This document shows, piece after piece, positions 26,629-36,970 of a DNA stretch of 36,970 nucleotides. Position 1 is the stretch's first letter; the number at the start of each line of letters is the position of its first letter. The notes below the pieces were generated by a model, which worked only from the letters and a program-made list of their open reading frames with translations, ran no database searches and was not told where the DNA came from. This DNA is from Desulfurivibrio sp. (GTDB lineage Bacteria > Desulfobacterota > Desulfobulbia > Desulfobulbales > Desulfurivibrionaceae), in contig VMSS01000130.1 of assembly GCA_013791995.1 (NCBI GenBank), positions 1 to 36,970 of the forward strand, given 5' to 3'. A program made the translations under genes and the position numbers.

Positions 26629-27981
26629 ATGACCTCCCTTCTTCCCTGTTTCAAGGCTTATGACATCCGCGGCCGGGTGCCCGATGAACTGAACGAACCC
26701 CTGGCCTTTCACATCGGTCAGGCCTACAGCGCCAAATTTACTCCGAAAAGGGTAGCCATCGGCCACGACATCCGCCTCTCCAGCCCTGGTCTGGCCAAAG
26801 CGCTGGCCAAGGGCTTTCTTGCCGCCGGGGTGGATGTGGTGGACCTGGGTCTTTGCGGCACCGAGGAGATCTACTTTAGTGCCTTCCATCTTGAGGTGGA
26901 CGGCGGGGTCATTGTCACGGCCAGCCATAACCCGGCGGACTACAACGGCATGAAGCTGGTCCGTCAGGGAGCCAGGCCCATCTCCGGCGACACCGGCCTT
27001 AAAGAGATTGAGCGTCTGACTACGGATGGGCATCGCCTTACCGCGGACAAACCCGGCACCCTGACCCGTCTGGACAACAAGCCCGCCTACATCGACCATC
27101 TGATGGGTTATGTCGATACCACACGCCTGCGGCGGCTCAAAATCGTGGCCAACCCCGGAAACGGGTGCGCCGGAGCGGTGATCGACCGGCTGGCTGCGAA
27201 GCTCCCTTTTGACTTCATCAAACTCCAGTGGGAACCGGACGGCTCTTTTCCCAACGGGGTGCCCAACCCGCTACTTCCGGAAAACCGGGAGATCACGGCC
27301 AATGCGGTGCGGGAACATGGCGCGGATTTCGGCCTTGCCTGGGATGGCGATTTTGATCGCTGCTTTTTCTTTGACGAACAGGGGGGCTTTATTGAGGGCT
27401 ACTACCTGGTGGGATTGCTGGCCCAAGCCATGCTGGCCAAGCATCCCGGAGCGAAGATCATCCACGATCCGCGCCTGGTGTGGAACACCCGGGAGATTGT
27501 CCGACAGGCGGGCGGCATCCCGGTAATGAGCAAGACCGGCCATGCCTTTATCAAGGAGCGGATGCGGGACGAAGATGCAGTGTACGGCGGCGAGATGAGC
27601 GCCCACCACTATTTCCGCGATTTCGCCTACTGCGACTCGGGCATGATCCCTTGGCTGCTGGTCGCGGAAATTCTTTCTCTTTCCGGTCACACACTTTCAG
27701 AGCTTGTCAGAGATATGCAGGAGGCCTATCCGGTAAGCGGCGAAATCAACAACCGGGTTGCTGACCCTGCGGCGGTGATTGCCAGGGTTGAGGATTTTTA
27801 TGCCGCGATGGAAGGAGAGAAGGACTACACAGATGGCTTGAGCTTTACCGCAAAAAATTTCCGTTTCAATATCCGCAGCTCCAACACCGAGCCGGTCCTG
27901 CGCCTGAACGTGGAAAGCAAGGGCGATCCTGCCCTGCTCGCCGCCACAACAGAGGAACTGCTTTCCCTGATCCGGAAATAG
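26629..27981 (+). CDS. Phosphomannomutase/phosphoglucomutase
   Basis: [92 protein letters not shown]. Confidence 0.92.
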   Translation: MTSLLPCFKAYDIRGRVPDELNEPLAFHIGQAYSAKFTPKRVAIGHDIRLSSPGLAKALAKGFLAAGVDVVDLGLCGTEEIYFSAFHLEVDGGVIVTASHNPADYNGMKLVRQGARPISGDTGLKEIERLTTDGHRLTADKPGTLTRLDNKPAYIDHLMGYVDTTRLRRLKIVANPGNGCAGAVIDRLAAKLPFDFIKLQWEPDGSFPNGVPNPLLPENREITANAVREHGADFGLAWDGDFDRCFFFDEQGGFIEGYYLVGLLAQAMLAKHPGAKIIHDPRLVWNTREIVRQAGGIPVMSKTGHAFIKERMRDEDAVYGGEMSAHHYFRDFAYCDSGMIPWLLVAEILSLSGHTLSELVRDMQEAYPVSGEINNRVADPAAVIARVEDFYAAMEGEKDYTDGLSFTAKNFRFNIRSSNTEPVLRLNVESKGDPALLAATTEELLSLIRK

Positions 27982-28018
27982 GGAGGTGCAGATGCCCCTA
28001 CCCTGTGATCGCTTATTT

Positions 28019-28210
28019 TCAGTGGGCAGTGAAAATCGCTAACAATCCGTGCACAGTGGCGGTGGCAACAAAAACCAGGCCAACCTTGCGGTGAAGGGTT
28101 GGTTTCACCTGGATCCAGCGCTGGCCGGAAAACAACTGAAACATGAGCAGCATGAAATTGATGGCTCCGAGGAGCTGCACCAGAGAAATTCCGCCGATCC
28201 GCATAATCAC
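28019..28210 (-). CDS. Small integral membrane protein
   Basis: 63 aa; MIMRIGGISLVQLLGAINFMLLMFQLFSGQRWIQVKPTLHRKVGLVFVATATVHGLLAIFTAH with two plausible TM segments. Confidence 0.5.
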   Translation of the reverse strand: MIMRIGGISLVQLLGAINFMLLMFQLFSGQRWIQVKPTLHRKVGLVFVATATVHGLLAIFTAH

Positions 28211-28295
28211 ACTCCCCCAGAGACCTGCAATCGATTAAAAAGCTCCCTTGACTTGTTGCCGTCATTCCGGCAAAGCCAGAGGGCCCTGTTTGTCG

Positions 28296-28661
28296 TTATT
28301 GCAAGCCCACTGTCGCTGTTGCCGTATTGGCGCTGCCATGCACATTACATGAGGCTGCCGATTCAAGGGTGATTGGCCCATCCATCACATACTCAAAACT
28401 GCGGCTGAACTCGGCGGCTTCCGGAGTATTGGTCCAGCCGAATTCCCAGCGAGCCATCTCCTTCCCGTTGATTGTGAGAGACACCTGTTTCGTGTGATGT
28501 AAAAAATTGTTGCCGCTGTGGGTAACAAAAAGGGTAATTGTGATTTTCTCGCCTTGCGCCGCACTCGCCGGGGCTTCCAACCGGACAGCCGACTTATTCG
28601 CCAGAGCCGGACCCGCGCAGACAAAGAGCAGAACACCTGCAAGCAGCATTATTTTTTTCAC
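28296..28661 (-). CDS. Exported desulfoferrodoxin/superoxide-reductase-like domain protein
   Basis: 121 aa with signal peptide; VTHSGNNFLHHTKQVSLTINGKEMARWEFG...SCNVHGS resembles the desulfoferrodoxin Fe-binding fold with C-x2-H. Confidence 0.75.
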   Translation of the reverse strand: MKKIMLLAGVLLFVCAGPALANKSAVRLEAPASAAQGEKITITLFVTHSGNNFLHHTKQVSLTINGKEMARWEFGWTNTPEAAEFSRSFEYVMDGPITLESAASCNVHGSANTATATVGLQ

Positions 28662-28700
28662 AGCACTTCCCCTTGTCCGTCTTTTGATGAAAAAACCGTT

Positions 28701-30944
<2,244 letters not shown>

Positions 30945-31161
30945 TTATAAGCCGTTACAAAACAACCTTTGGGTGAAAAAACAGGTGTGTAACACGTGCT
31001 GGAAAGACAAAAGAATTAGCATATACCGGTTGGGATTGCAAATATCATCTTGTCCGGCCCCCTCCTCCTTTCCGTTGCTCTCCCCTGATTTTACCGATTG
31101 TTTTCCTCGTCTCGCCGCCATACAATGAAGCATCTCATTCACACAGACCGGAGGCCTCTGC

Positions 31162-31569
31162 ATGGACGAATTTTCCTGGAATGACAAATACAGCATTGGC
31201 AACGACCAAATCGACGACGAACACCACCGTTTGCTTGAGCTGGCCAACGAGGTCGCCGCCTTTGCCAACAGCGGAGAAAAGCTCGAGCGGATCAAGGTGG
31301 CCATTGTCGCACTCTATGAATACGTGAAAACCCATTTCCAACATGAAGAAGAATATATGATCCAGCTTGCCTATCCGCAGTATGAAGAACATAAAAAACT
31401 GCACGAAGAGATCATCGCCGGAATGAACGACATCATGAAACACAGCGGCAATCTGGATGCGCTGGTGTACAAATTCAAGCGGCTGATGAACTCCTGGGTG
31501 CTGGAACACATCCTGACCGAGGATTCCCGGATAGCTTCAGCCAAAAAACCCGAAGAAGCTGCGGATTAA
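31162..31569 (+). CDS. Bacteriohemerythrin
   Basis: 135 aa; [28 protein letters not shown]...[30 protein letters not shown]...HILTED. Confidence 0.93.
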   Translation: MDEFSWNDKYSIGNDQIDDEHHRLLELANEVAAFANSGEKLERIKVAIVALYEYVKTHFQHEEEYMIQLAYPQYEEHKKLHEEIIAGMNDIMKHSGNLDALVYKFKRLMNSWVLEHILTEDSRIASAKKPEEAAD

Positions 31570-31589
31570 CAAACGAGCGAGGCACATTG

Positions 31590-31910
31590 ATGATTATTAC
31601 CACCACCCCCAGCCTTGATGGAAAAAAAATCTCCGCCTATCTGGGGGTTGTCACCCGCGAAGCCATTGTCGGGGCCAACCTGTTCCGCGATCTTTTCGCC
31701 AGCATCACTGATATCGTGGGCGGCCGCTCCGGCGCCTATGAAAAAGAACTACGCCGGGCCAGAGAAATCGCCTTTGAAGAAATTACCACTGCGGCAAGCC
31801 AGCTTGGCGCCAACGCCATCGTCGGAGTTGATATCGACTATGAGGTCCTGGGAGAGAGAAACGGAATGCTCATGGTCAGCGTCAGCGGCACCGCTGTCAG
31901 AACAGAGTAA
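31590..31910 (+). CDS. YbjQ/UPF0145 family protein
   Basis: [86 protein letters not shown]. Confidence 0.92.
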   Translation: MIITTTPSLDGKKISAYLGVVTREAIVGANLFRDLFASITDIVGGRSGAYEKELRRAREIAFEEITTAASQLGANAIVGVDIDYEVLGERNGMLMVSVSGTAVRTE

Positions 31911-31949
31911 CCTGCTTCCTCCCAACAAACACATCCAGGACAATCAAAC

Positions 31950-32345
31950 ATGACCAACATACCCAAAACCGTATCCCCCTTTGTCATTTACCTGTTTATG
32001 GTAATCGGCCTGCTCTCCGCCGTGGCCTTCAGGCTGCTGACCATCATCAACACCTTTTCCCCCTCTCTCATGCGGCCGGTCTGGTATTTCGGGGTCATCG
32101 GCTATATCTTCTTTTTCGCCTACCGCTACCATATTTCCGAGAAACGAAAAAGCGCCATCCGAGCCAACAGGCTGCTGGAAAAAATTCAAGGCGGCGGTGC
32201 CATCACCAGCGAAGACCGGGTGCTCATCGCCTATGTCCTCTCATCCATCATCAAATCCAAGGAAAACCTCAACTACCTGTTCATCTTTGCCCTATCCATT
32301 GCCGCGGTTGGGGTGGATATCCTGCTGGCACTGCGGGGATATTGA
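31950..32345 (+). CDS. Hypothetical membrane protein
   Basis: 131 aa, three probable TM segments; close co-directional spacing with the UPF0145 gene. Confidence 0.7.
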   Translation: MTNIPKTVSPFVIYLFMVIGLLSAVAFRLLTIINTFSPSLMRPVWYFGVIGYIFFFAYRYHISEKRKSAIRANRLLEKIQGGGAITSEDRVLIAYVLSSIIKSKENLNYLFIFALSIAAVGVDILLALRGY

Positions 32346-32500
32346 GCGGAGCAGCGACAAACACCTGATCCACAGGGATGTTTTCTTTTCCCCAGAAATC
32401 TTCCGAACCGTGAAAAAATCCGGCCCGATTATTTTTTGTCTGGTTTTTTCTTCCACAGTTATTATAGTAACAATTATCATTAACTCTAAAAAGGTGACTC

Positions 32501-32680
32501 ATGGATATTACTGTTGATAAGAATGTTGTTGAATTCAAGCCGGGAAACGCCCAGGAAACTGCGGCCATGGAGATTCTTTGGCGGATCATTGTGGACTGTA
32601 TACGGGACAACAAAAAGCTGGTGCCCATCGGTGAATACATCCCGAGCAAGGAAAACCTGGCCCGTTTTGTCATCGAATAA
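32501..32680 (+). CDS. Small conserved-looking hypothetical protein (59 aa)
   Basis: MDITVDKNVVEFKPGNAQETAAMEILWRIIVDCIRDNKKLVPIGEYIPSKENLARFVIE*; AAGGTGA upstream; missed by the track length cutoff. Confidence 0.65.
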   Translation: MDITVDKNVVEFKPGNAQETAAMEILWRIIVDCIRDNKKLVPIGEYIPSKENLARFVIE

Positions 32681-32753
32681 ATTTCAGCGCCGAACCCTGT
32701 GACCAGTCGGATTGCGGCACAAGGTTCTATAGCTCAAAAAAAGGAGACCCATC

Positions 32754-32909
32754 ATGGACAAGTATGAATGCCCCTGCGGCTATGTGTATGACCCGGCGGA
32801 AGGTGACTATGAGCACGGCATTGAGGCGGGTACCGCCTTTGCCGATCTGCCGGACGACTGGGTCTGCCCCAAGTGCGGGGCGGAAAAGGAACATTTTTAT
32901 AAAGTGTAG
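32754..32909 (+). CDS. Rubredoxin
   Basis: [51 protein letters not shown]; both CPxCG-type knuckles; RBS AAGGAGA. Confidence 0.95.
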   Translation: MDKYECPCGYVYDPAEGDYEHGIEAGTAFADLPDDWVCPKCGAEKEHFYKV

Positions 32910-32940
32910 CCCTCCCGAAGCACGATTTTCACCCCACTCT

Positions 32941-32986
32941 CCCCCAGGAAGCTTCCCCCTCCCCCGGCTTCCTGGGGGTATTTTTT
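32941..32986 (+). terminator. Intrinsic terminator after rubredoxin
   Basis: CCCCCAGGAAGC...GCTTCCTGGGGG (12-bp perfect stem) then TATTTTTTT. Confidence 0.9.
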
Positions 32987-33142
32987 TCTGCCCCCTTGCC
33001 AATCCCGCCGTTTGCTTCCATAATCTTCTCAACACCGCTTCTTTCCTTTATAATTTCAAGTCACAGCAGATCGTCGATGCCCACTTGGGGGATATACAAA
33101 CGAGGATATCGATCGTGAAGAACTTTCCCGCAATGGTATCCC

Positions 33143-34222
33143 ATGGCTAAAACCGTTACGATTCTCGGGGCTGGCCCGGCAGGACTCACTGCCGCCATCG
33201 TGCTGCAGAAGGCGGGCTACCAGGCGCTGGTCTATGAAAAAAACCGGGATGTGGGCCGCGTTTTTTACGGCGATCTCCAGGGACTGGAAAACTGGTCGGA
33301 AAATCTCGATGTACTTGCCGAATTCGAAGCGCTTGGCCTGGCCATCAACTTCGACTACACACCCTTTTCCGCGCTCACCGTGTTTAACGGGGAAAAAGTG
33401 TGGCCCTTTTCCTGCGACCGCCCCGGCTTTTATCTGATCCGGCGTGGAGCAATGGTCGGCAGTCTCGATCACGGCCTCAAGGAGCAGGCCCTGGCAGCCG
33501 GGGCTACTATTTTATTTAACCAGAGCCTTGCCGCGGCAAAGGCGGACATTGTTGCCAGCGGCCCCATTGTGAGCCATCGTTTTGCCACTGACCTGGGCAT
33601 TGTTTTCAAAACAAGCCTGCCTGATTCGGCGTACGGGTTGGTCAACGACCAAGCGGCCTACAAAGGGTATGCCTATCTTCTTGCAGCCAAAGGATATGGC
33701 TGCCTCTGCACCGTTCTCTTTGACAATTTTTCCGAAGTACACCGCTGCCTTGCGGAAACGGAAAGGATTTTTCGGAAATTTGTCGACTTTGACATGGAGG
33801 ACCCTAAAAAAGTGGGGGGCATGGGCGGATTTCTGCTTGTCCCTGTGTTTGAAAAAGAACACCGCCTTATGGTTGGCGAAGCTGCAGGGCTGCAGGACAT
33901 GCTCTGGGGGTTCGGCATCCGCACCGCTGTTGCTTCAGGCGCTCTGGCAGCACAAAGCATCATCTCCGGCACCAGCTATCAGGAAGCTGCCCGTCGTCGA
34001 TTTCTCTCCAAACAGAAAGCCGGCTTCGTCAACCGCTATCTCTGGGAAACGTTCGGCCGCAATAACTACAGCCACATCATGGACCGGATCGACCACTGCG
34101 GGGATCATCGCAAATTTTTCCATGATTTCTACAACCTCAACCTCCTGCACCGGCTCGCCTATCCTTTTGCTTTTCATTCTTTAAAAAAGAGGTACAATCT
34201 CCTGTCTGACGATGTGCAATGA
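33143..34222 (+). CDS. FAD-dependent oxidoreductase (geranylgeranyl-reductase-like)
   Basis: Dinucleotide-binding motif ILGAGPAGLTAAIVLQKAGYQALVYEK; LMVGEAAGLQDMLWGFGIRTAVASGALAAQSI. Confidence 0.85.
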   Translation: MAKTVTILGAGPAGLTAAIVLQKAGYQALVYEKNRDVGRVFYGDLQGLENWSENLDVLAEFEALGLAINFDYTPFSALTVFNGEKVWPFSCDRPGFYLIRRGAMVGSLDHGLKEQALAAGATILFNQSLAAAKADIVASGPIVSHRFATDLGIVFKTSLPDSAYGLVNDQAAYKGYAYLLAAKGYGCLCTVLFDNFSEVHRCLAETERIFRKFVDFDMEDPKKVGGMGGFLLVPVFEKEHRLMVGEAAGLQDMLWGFGIRTAVASGALAAQSIISGTSYQEAARRRFLSKQKAGFVNRYLWETFGRNNYSHIMDRIDHCGDHRKFFHDFYNLNLLHRLAYPFAFHSLKKRYNLLSDDVQ

Positions 34223-34277
34223 TGTGCACACCCATTGTAGAGATTTTCAACCGCAAATCGCAATAATGTAATCCGCC

Positions 34278-34493
34278 ATGAATATCAACACCGAAGACCA
34301 GGCGAGAGAGGCCATCGCCCTCTGGCAGACCGACCCGCCCAGGGCGCAGCTCAAAAACCTGAGGCTAGCCCTGGAATCCCTTGAACTGAGCCAGATGTAT
34401 TATGAGCAGAAGGGCAACGTGCAAGGTATGGCAAGGGCTGACGCCTGCATGGCCTTCATCGCCACCCGCATCGCGGAAATTGACACCGATTAG
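34278..34493 (+). CDS. Hypothetical protein
   Basis: 71 aa, helical; plausible start downstream of the preceding gene. Confidence 0.55.
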   Translation: MNINTEDQAREAIALWQTDPPRAQLKNLRLALESLELSQMYYEQKGNVQGMARADACMAFIATRIAEIDTD

Positions 34494-34508
34494 GTCGGGG
34501 AGCGCACC

Positions 34509-34715
34509 ATGCACACCATTCTTGCCACCACCGGCCTTGTGCTCTCCATTGTAGGGCTTGTTATCTCAGTAGCGTTCTGGATTCCCAGGCTCTGCGACCA
34601 GACACGGCTGAGAGAGATCCTTGGCTCGAGATATCCCGTCGTCTACGTGGTCTATATTGCCAATGGCCCCCTGCTCCTGATTCTTGGCCTGATTTTGGCC
34701 GTAAAGTTCCGTTAG
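34509..34715 (+). CDS. Small membrane protein
   Basis: 68 aa with N- and C-terminal hydrophobic segments; GGGGAG RBS upstream. Confidence 0.55.
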   Translation: MHTILATTGLVLSIVGLVISVAFWIPRLCDQTRLREILGSRYPVVYVVYIANGPLLLILGLILAVKFR

Positions 34716-34732
34716 GCAGGAAAAAAGCCGTG

Positions 34733-35020
34733 ATGAAAATTTTCAGCTGTATCTGCCTCGCACTCCTGCTCGGCCTTGGCAACAGCGTTGCCTTTGCCGG
34801 AAACGAGCAGTGCGCCGAGCTGATCAACACCCGGTGCCAGGGATGCCACTACAAGTCCCGTATCTGTCAGGCACTCGGCAAAAAAAGTAAATGGAAATGG
34901 AAAAGAAGCGTCAGCAATATGGTCCGTTACGGAGCCAAGCTTTCCGGAGCGGAACAAAAGATTGTTATCGAATGCCTCAGCTCGGCCCCGGTCGGGGCTG
35001 ATTATGTCTGTAAAGAGTAA
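34733..35020 (+). CDS. Small periplasmic cytochrome c-like protein
   Basis: Signal peptide MKIFSCICLALLLGLGNSVAFA; single heme motif CQGCH; W..SVSNMVRYGAKLS. Confidence 0.75.
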   Translation: MKIFSCICLALLLGLGNSVAFAGNEQCAELINTRCQGCHYKSRICQALGKKSKWKWKRSVSNMVRYGAKLSGAEQKIVIECLSSAPVGADYVCKE

Positions 35021-35059
35021 CAACCGCGCATCGATACCACACACTAACGAGGAAACATC

Positions 35060-35554
35060 ATGAGTGCAGAGAGCACAGACGGCTGGAACGCGGGCATGGG
35101 CATGTCCCTGCTGGTCAAACTGAAAAGCGACCTGAAGGCTGCCATGCTGAAAAAAGACGAGGTGGTCAAGGGTGCGTTACGCATCATCATCAGTGAATTC
35201 CCCACCAAGATCACCACCCCCATAACCCTGGAAAGCGGCAAAAAGAGCACCCGGGCCAAGCGGGACGACGAAATCACCGACGACGACATCATCAGCCTGA
35301 TCATGGGGTTATGCAAATCGGAACGGCAGACCCTGGAGTATAAGAAAGAGGCCAGCTCCGAGTATCTGGAGATTCTGGAGTCGTACCTGCCCAAGATGGC
35401 CACGGAAGAAGAGATCGGTGCCTGGGCCAAGGAAAACATCGACCTCTCCCAGTTCAAGAACGCCATGCAGGCCATGGGTCCGATCATGAAGCATTTCGGC
35501 AAGAGCGCGGACGGTAATGTGGTGAAAAAGGTGCTGGCGGGTATGGCAGGTTAA
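35060..35554 (+). CDS. GatB/YqeY-domain protein
   Basis: LLVKLKSDLKAAMLKKDEVVKGALRIIISE...YLEILESYLPKMATEEEI...GPIMKHFGKSADGNVVKKVLAGM. Confidence 0.92.
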   Translation: MSAESTDGWNAGMGMSLLVKLKSDLKAAMLKKDEVVKGALRIIISEFPTKITTPITLESGKKSTRAKRDDEITDDDIISLIMGLCKSERQTLEYKKEASSEYLEILESYLPKMATEEEIGAWAKENIDLSQFKNAMQAMGPIMKHFGKSADGNVVKKVLAGMAG

Positions 35555-35560
35555 AGGACG

Positions 35561-36970
35561 TTACACCCCTCCCGCCACCAGCGCCTTGAACTCTTCATCA
35601 TCCAGGGCTTCTTTCTCAAGCAGGACTTTCGCGATCTTTTCCAAAAGAGACCGCTGTTCGACCAGGGTTTTCTCCACCAGCACCATGCGTTCATCGATGA
35701 TCTTGCGCACCTCCTCATCAATGAGCAGGGCGGTCTGATCGCTGAATTCCTTCGCCTGATACACCCCCTGTTGCAAGAACTGGTTCGCCGGCTGCTGGTA
35801 GGTGACCTGGCCGAGCTTTTCGTTCATCCCGTACATGGCCACCATGCTGCGGGCTATGTCTGTGGCCCGTTGCAGATCGTTCTGGGCACCGGTGGTGATC
35901 TCGTTGAATATGATCTTCTCCGCGGCCCTCCCTCCAAGCAGCACATCGATCTTCTCCAGCAACTCGGTCTTGGACATCAGAAAACGGTCCTCGGTGGGCA
36001 GCTGCATGGTATAGCCCAAGGCACCGATACCCCGGGGGACGATGCTGATTTTGTGCACCTTTTCCGCGGTTTTGCGGAAGGTGGCCACCAGGGCGTGCCC
36101 GGTTTCGTGATAAGCCACGGTCTTTTTTTCCGTCTCGTTAAGCACCCTGTTTTTCTTCTCCAGACCGGCAACGATCCGGTCGATGGCCGCTTCAAATTCC
36201 GTGGCCTCCACCACATCCTTGCCCTTGCGCACCGCCAGCAGCGTTGCCTCGTTGACCAGGTTGGCAAGATCCGCTCCGGTAAAACCCGGAGTACGACGGG
36301 CAAAGATCTCCAGATCAACCTCCGGGGCAAGTTTGATCCCCTTGGCATGCACTGCCAGAATCGCCACCCGCTCCTTGAGGTCGGGCCGGTCCACCAGGAT
36401 ATGCCGGTCGAAACGACCCGGCCTAAGCAGCGCCGGATCAAGGATCTCGGGCCGGTTGGTGGCGGCGAGAATCACCACCCCTTTGTTCACCTCAAAACCG
36501 TCCATCTCGGCAAGCAGCTGATTCAGGGTCTGCTCCCGCTCGTCATGCCCCCCCATCATGCCGCTGCCCCTGGCCTTTCCCAGCGAGTCCAGCTCATCGA
36601 TGAACACGATGCAGGGCGCCTTGGCATTGGCCTGCTCAAAGAGATCGCGCACCCTGGCCGCGCCGAGCCCAACAAACATTTCGATGAAATCCGAACCGCT
36701 GATGGAGAAAAACGGCACCCCGGATTCCCCGGCCACCGCCTTGGCCAACAGGGTCTTGCCCGTGCCCGGAGGTCCGACCAGAAGGATGCCCTTGGGAATC
36801 TTCGCACCCAGCCGGGTGAATTTTTCCGGGGTTTTCAAAAACTCGATCACCTCGGCCAGCTCCACCTTGGCCTCCTCCTGCCCGGCCACCGAATTAAAAT
36901 CGACCCCCAAATCGGTCTGGGCGATGATCTTGGCCTTGGATTTCCCCAGAGTCATCATGCCTCCGCCGCC
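35561..36970 (-). CDS. ftsH: ATP-dependent zinc metalloprotease FtsH (N-terminus beyond window)
   Basis: Walker [12 protein letters not shown] region, HETGH zinc motif, [21 protein letters not shown]; frame open to the edge reading [14 protein letters not shown]. Confidence 0.93.
   Translation of the reverse strand, partial: GGGGMMTLGKSKAKIIAQTDLGVDFNSVAGQEEAKVELAEVIEFLKTPEKFTRLGAKIPKGILLVGPPGTGKTLLAKAVAGESGVPFFSISGSDFIEMFVGLGAARVRDLFEQANAKAPCIVFIDELDSLGKARGSGMMGGHDEREQTLNQLLAEMDGFEVNKGVVILAATNRPEILDPALLRPGRFDRHILVDRPDLKERVAILAVHAKGIKLAPEVDLEIFARRTPGFTGADLANLVNEATLLAVRKGKDVVEATEFEAAIDRIVAGLEKKNRVLNETEKKTVAYHETGHALVATFRKTAEKVHKISIVPRGIGALGYTMQLPTEDRFLMSKTELLEKIDVLLGGRAAEKIIFNEITTGAQNDLQRATDIARSMVAMYGMNEKLGQVTYQQPANQFLQQGVYQAKEFSDQTALLIDEEVRKIIDERMVLVEKTLVEQRSLLEKIAKVLLEKEALDDEEFKALVAGGV

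Noticed and set aside
32459-32485. AT-rich TTATAGTAACAATTATCATTAACT, Fur-box-like
   Set aside because: Only weak dyad symmetry versus the Fur consensus; probably just the promoter region of the 59-aa gene.

Overview
This is a gene-dense, mostly GC-rich bacterial chromosomal window. The gene content (RACo-type corrinoid activator, AcsE-type methyltransferase, BzaF/ThiC-like protein under a B12 riboswitch, rubredoxin, bacteriohemerythrin, monomeric IDH) suggests an anaerobe, probably Desulfobacterota; that taxonomy is inference only. About 33 protein genes can be supported. They include three that a 60-aa ORF cutoff misses: a 44-aa membrane peptide next to a histidine kinase, a 59-aa protein, and a 51-aa rubredoxin. 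A long minus-strand gene running off the left edge is also absent from the ORF track. The most interesting observations are: (1) a left-edge membrane protein with four clear and one degenerate copies of a FliM-N-terminus-like motif (LDQSDIDxLLGGG), clustered with three FlgO-like envelope proteins; (2) a perfect 14-bp ParB parS palindrome in a repeat-bearing intergenic region; (3) a five-gene LolD/FtsX/LolA/beta-barrel envelope cassette preceded by a perfect palindrome; (4) a cobalamin riboswitch plus intrinsic terminator in front of a ThiC-family gene that is probably a benzimidazole (BzaF) synthase; (5) a nitrilase-RfaE2 gene fusion; (6) an AT-rich insertion-like island next to a truncated gene tail; and (7) a ~154-bp MITE-like element with IS4-like termini. 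No CRISPR arrays, rRNAs, tRNAs or complete transposase genes were recognised.
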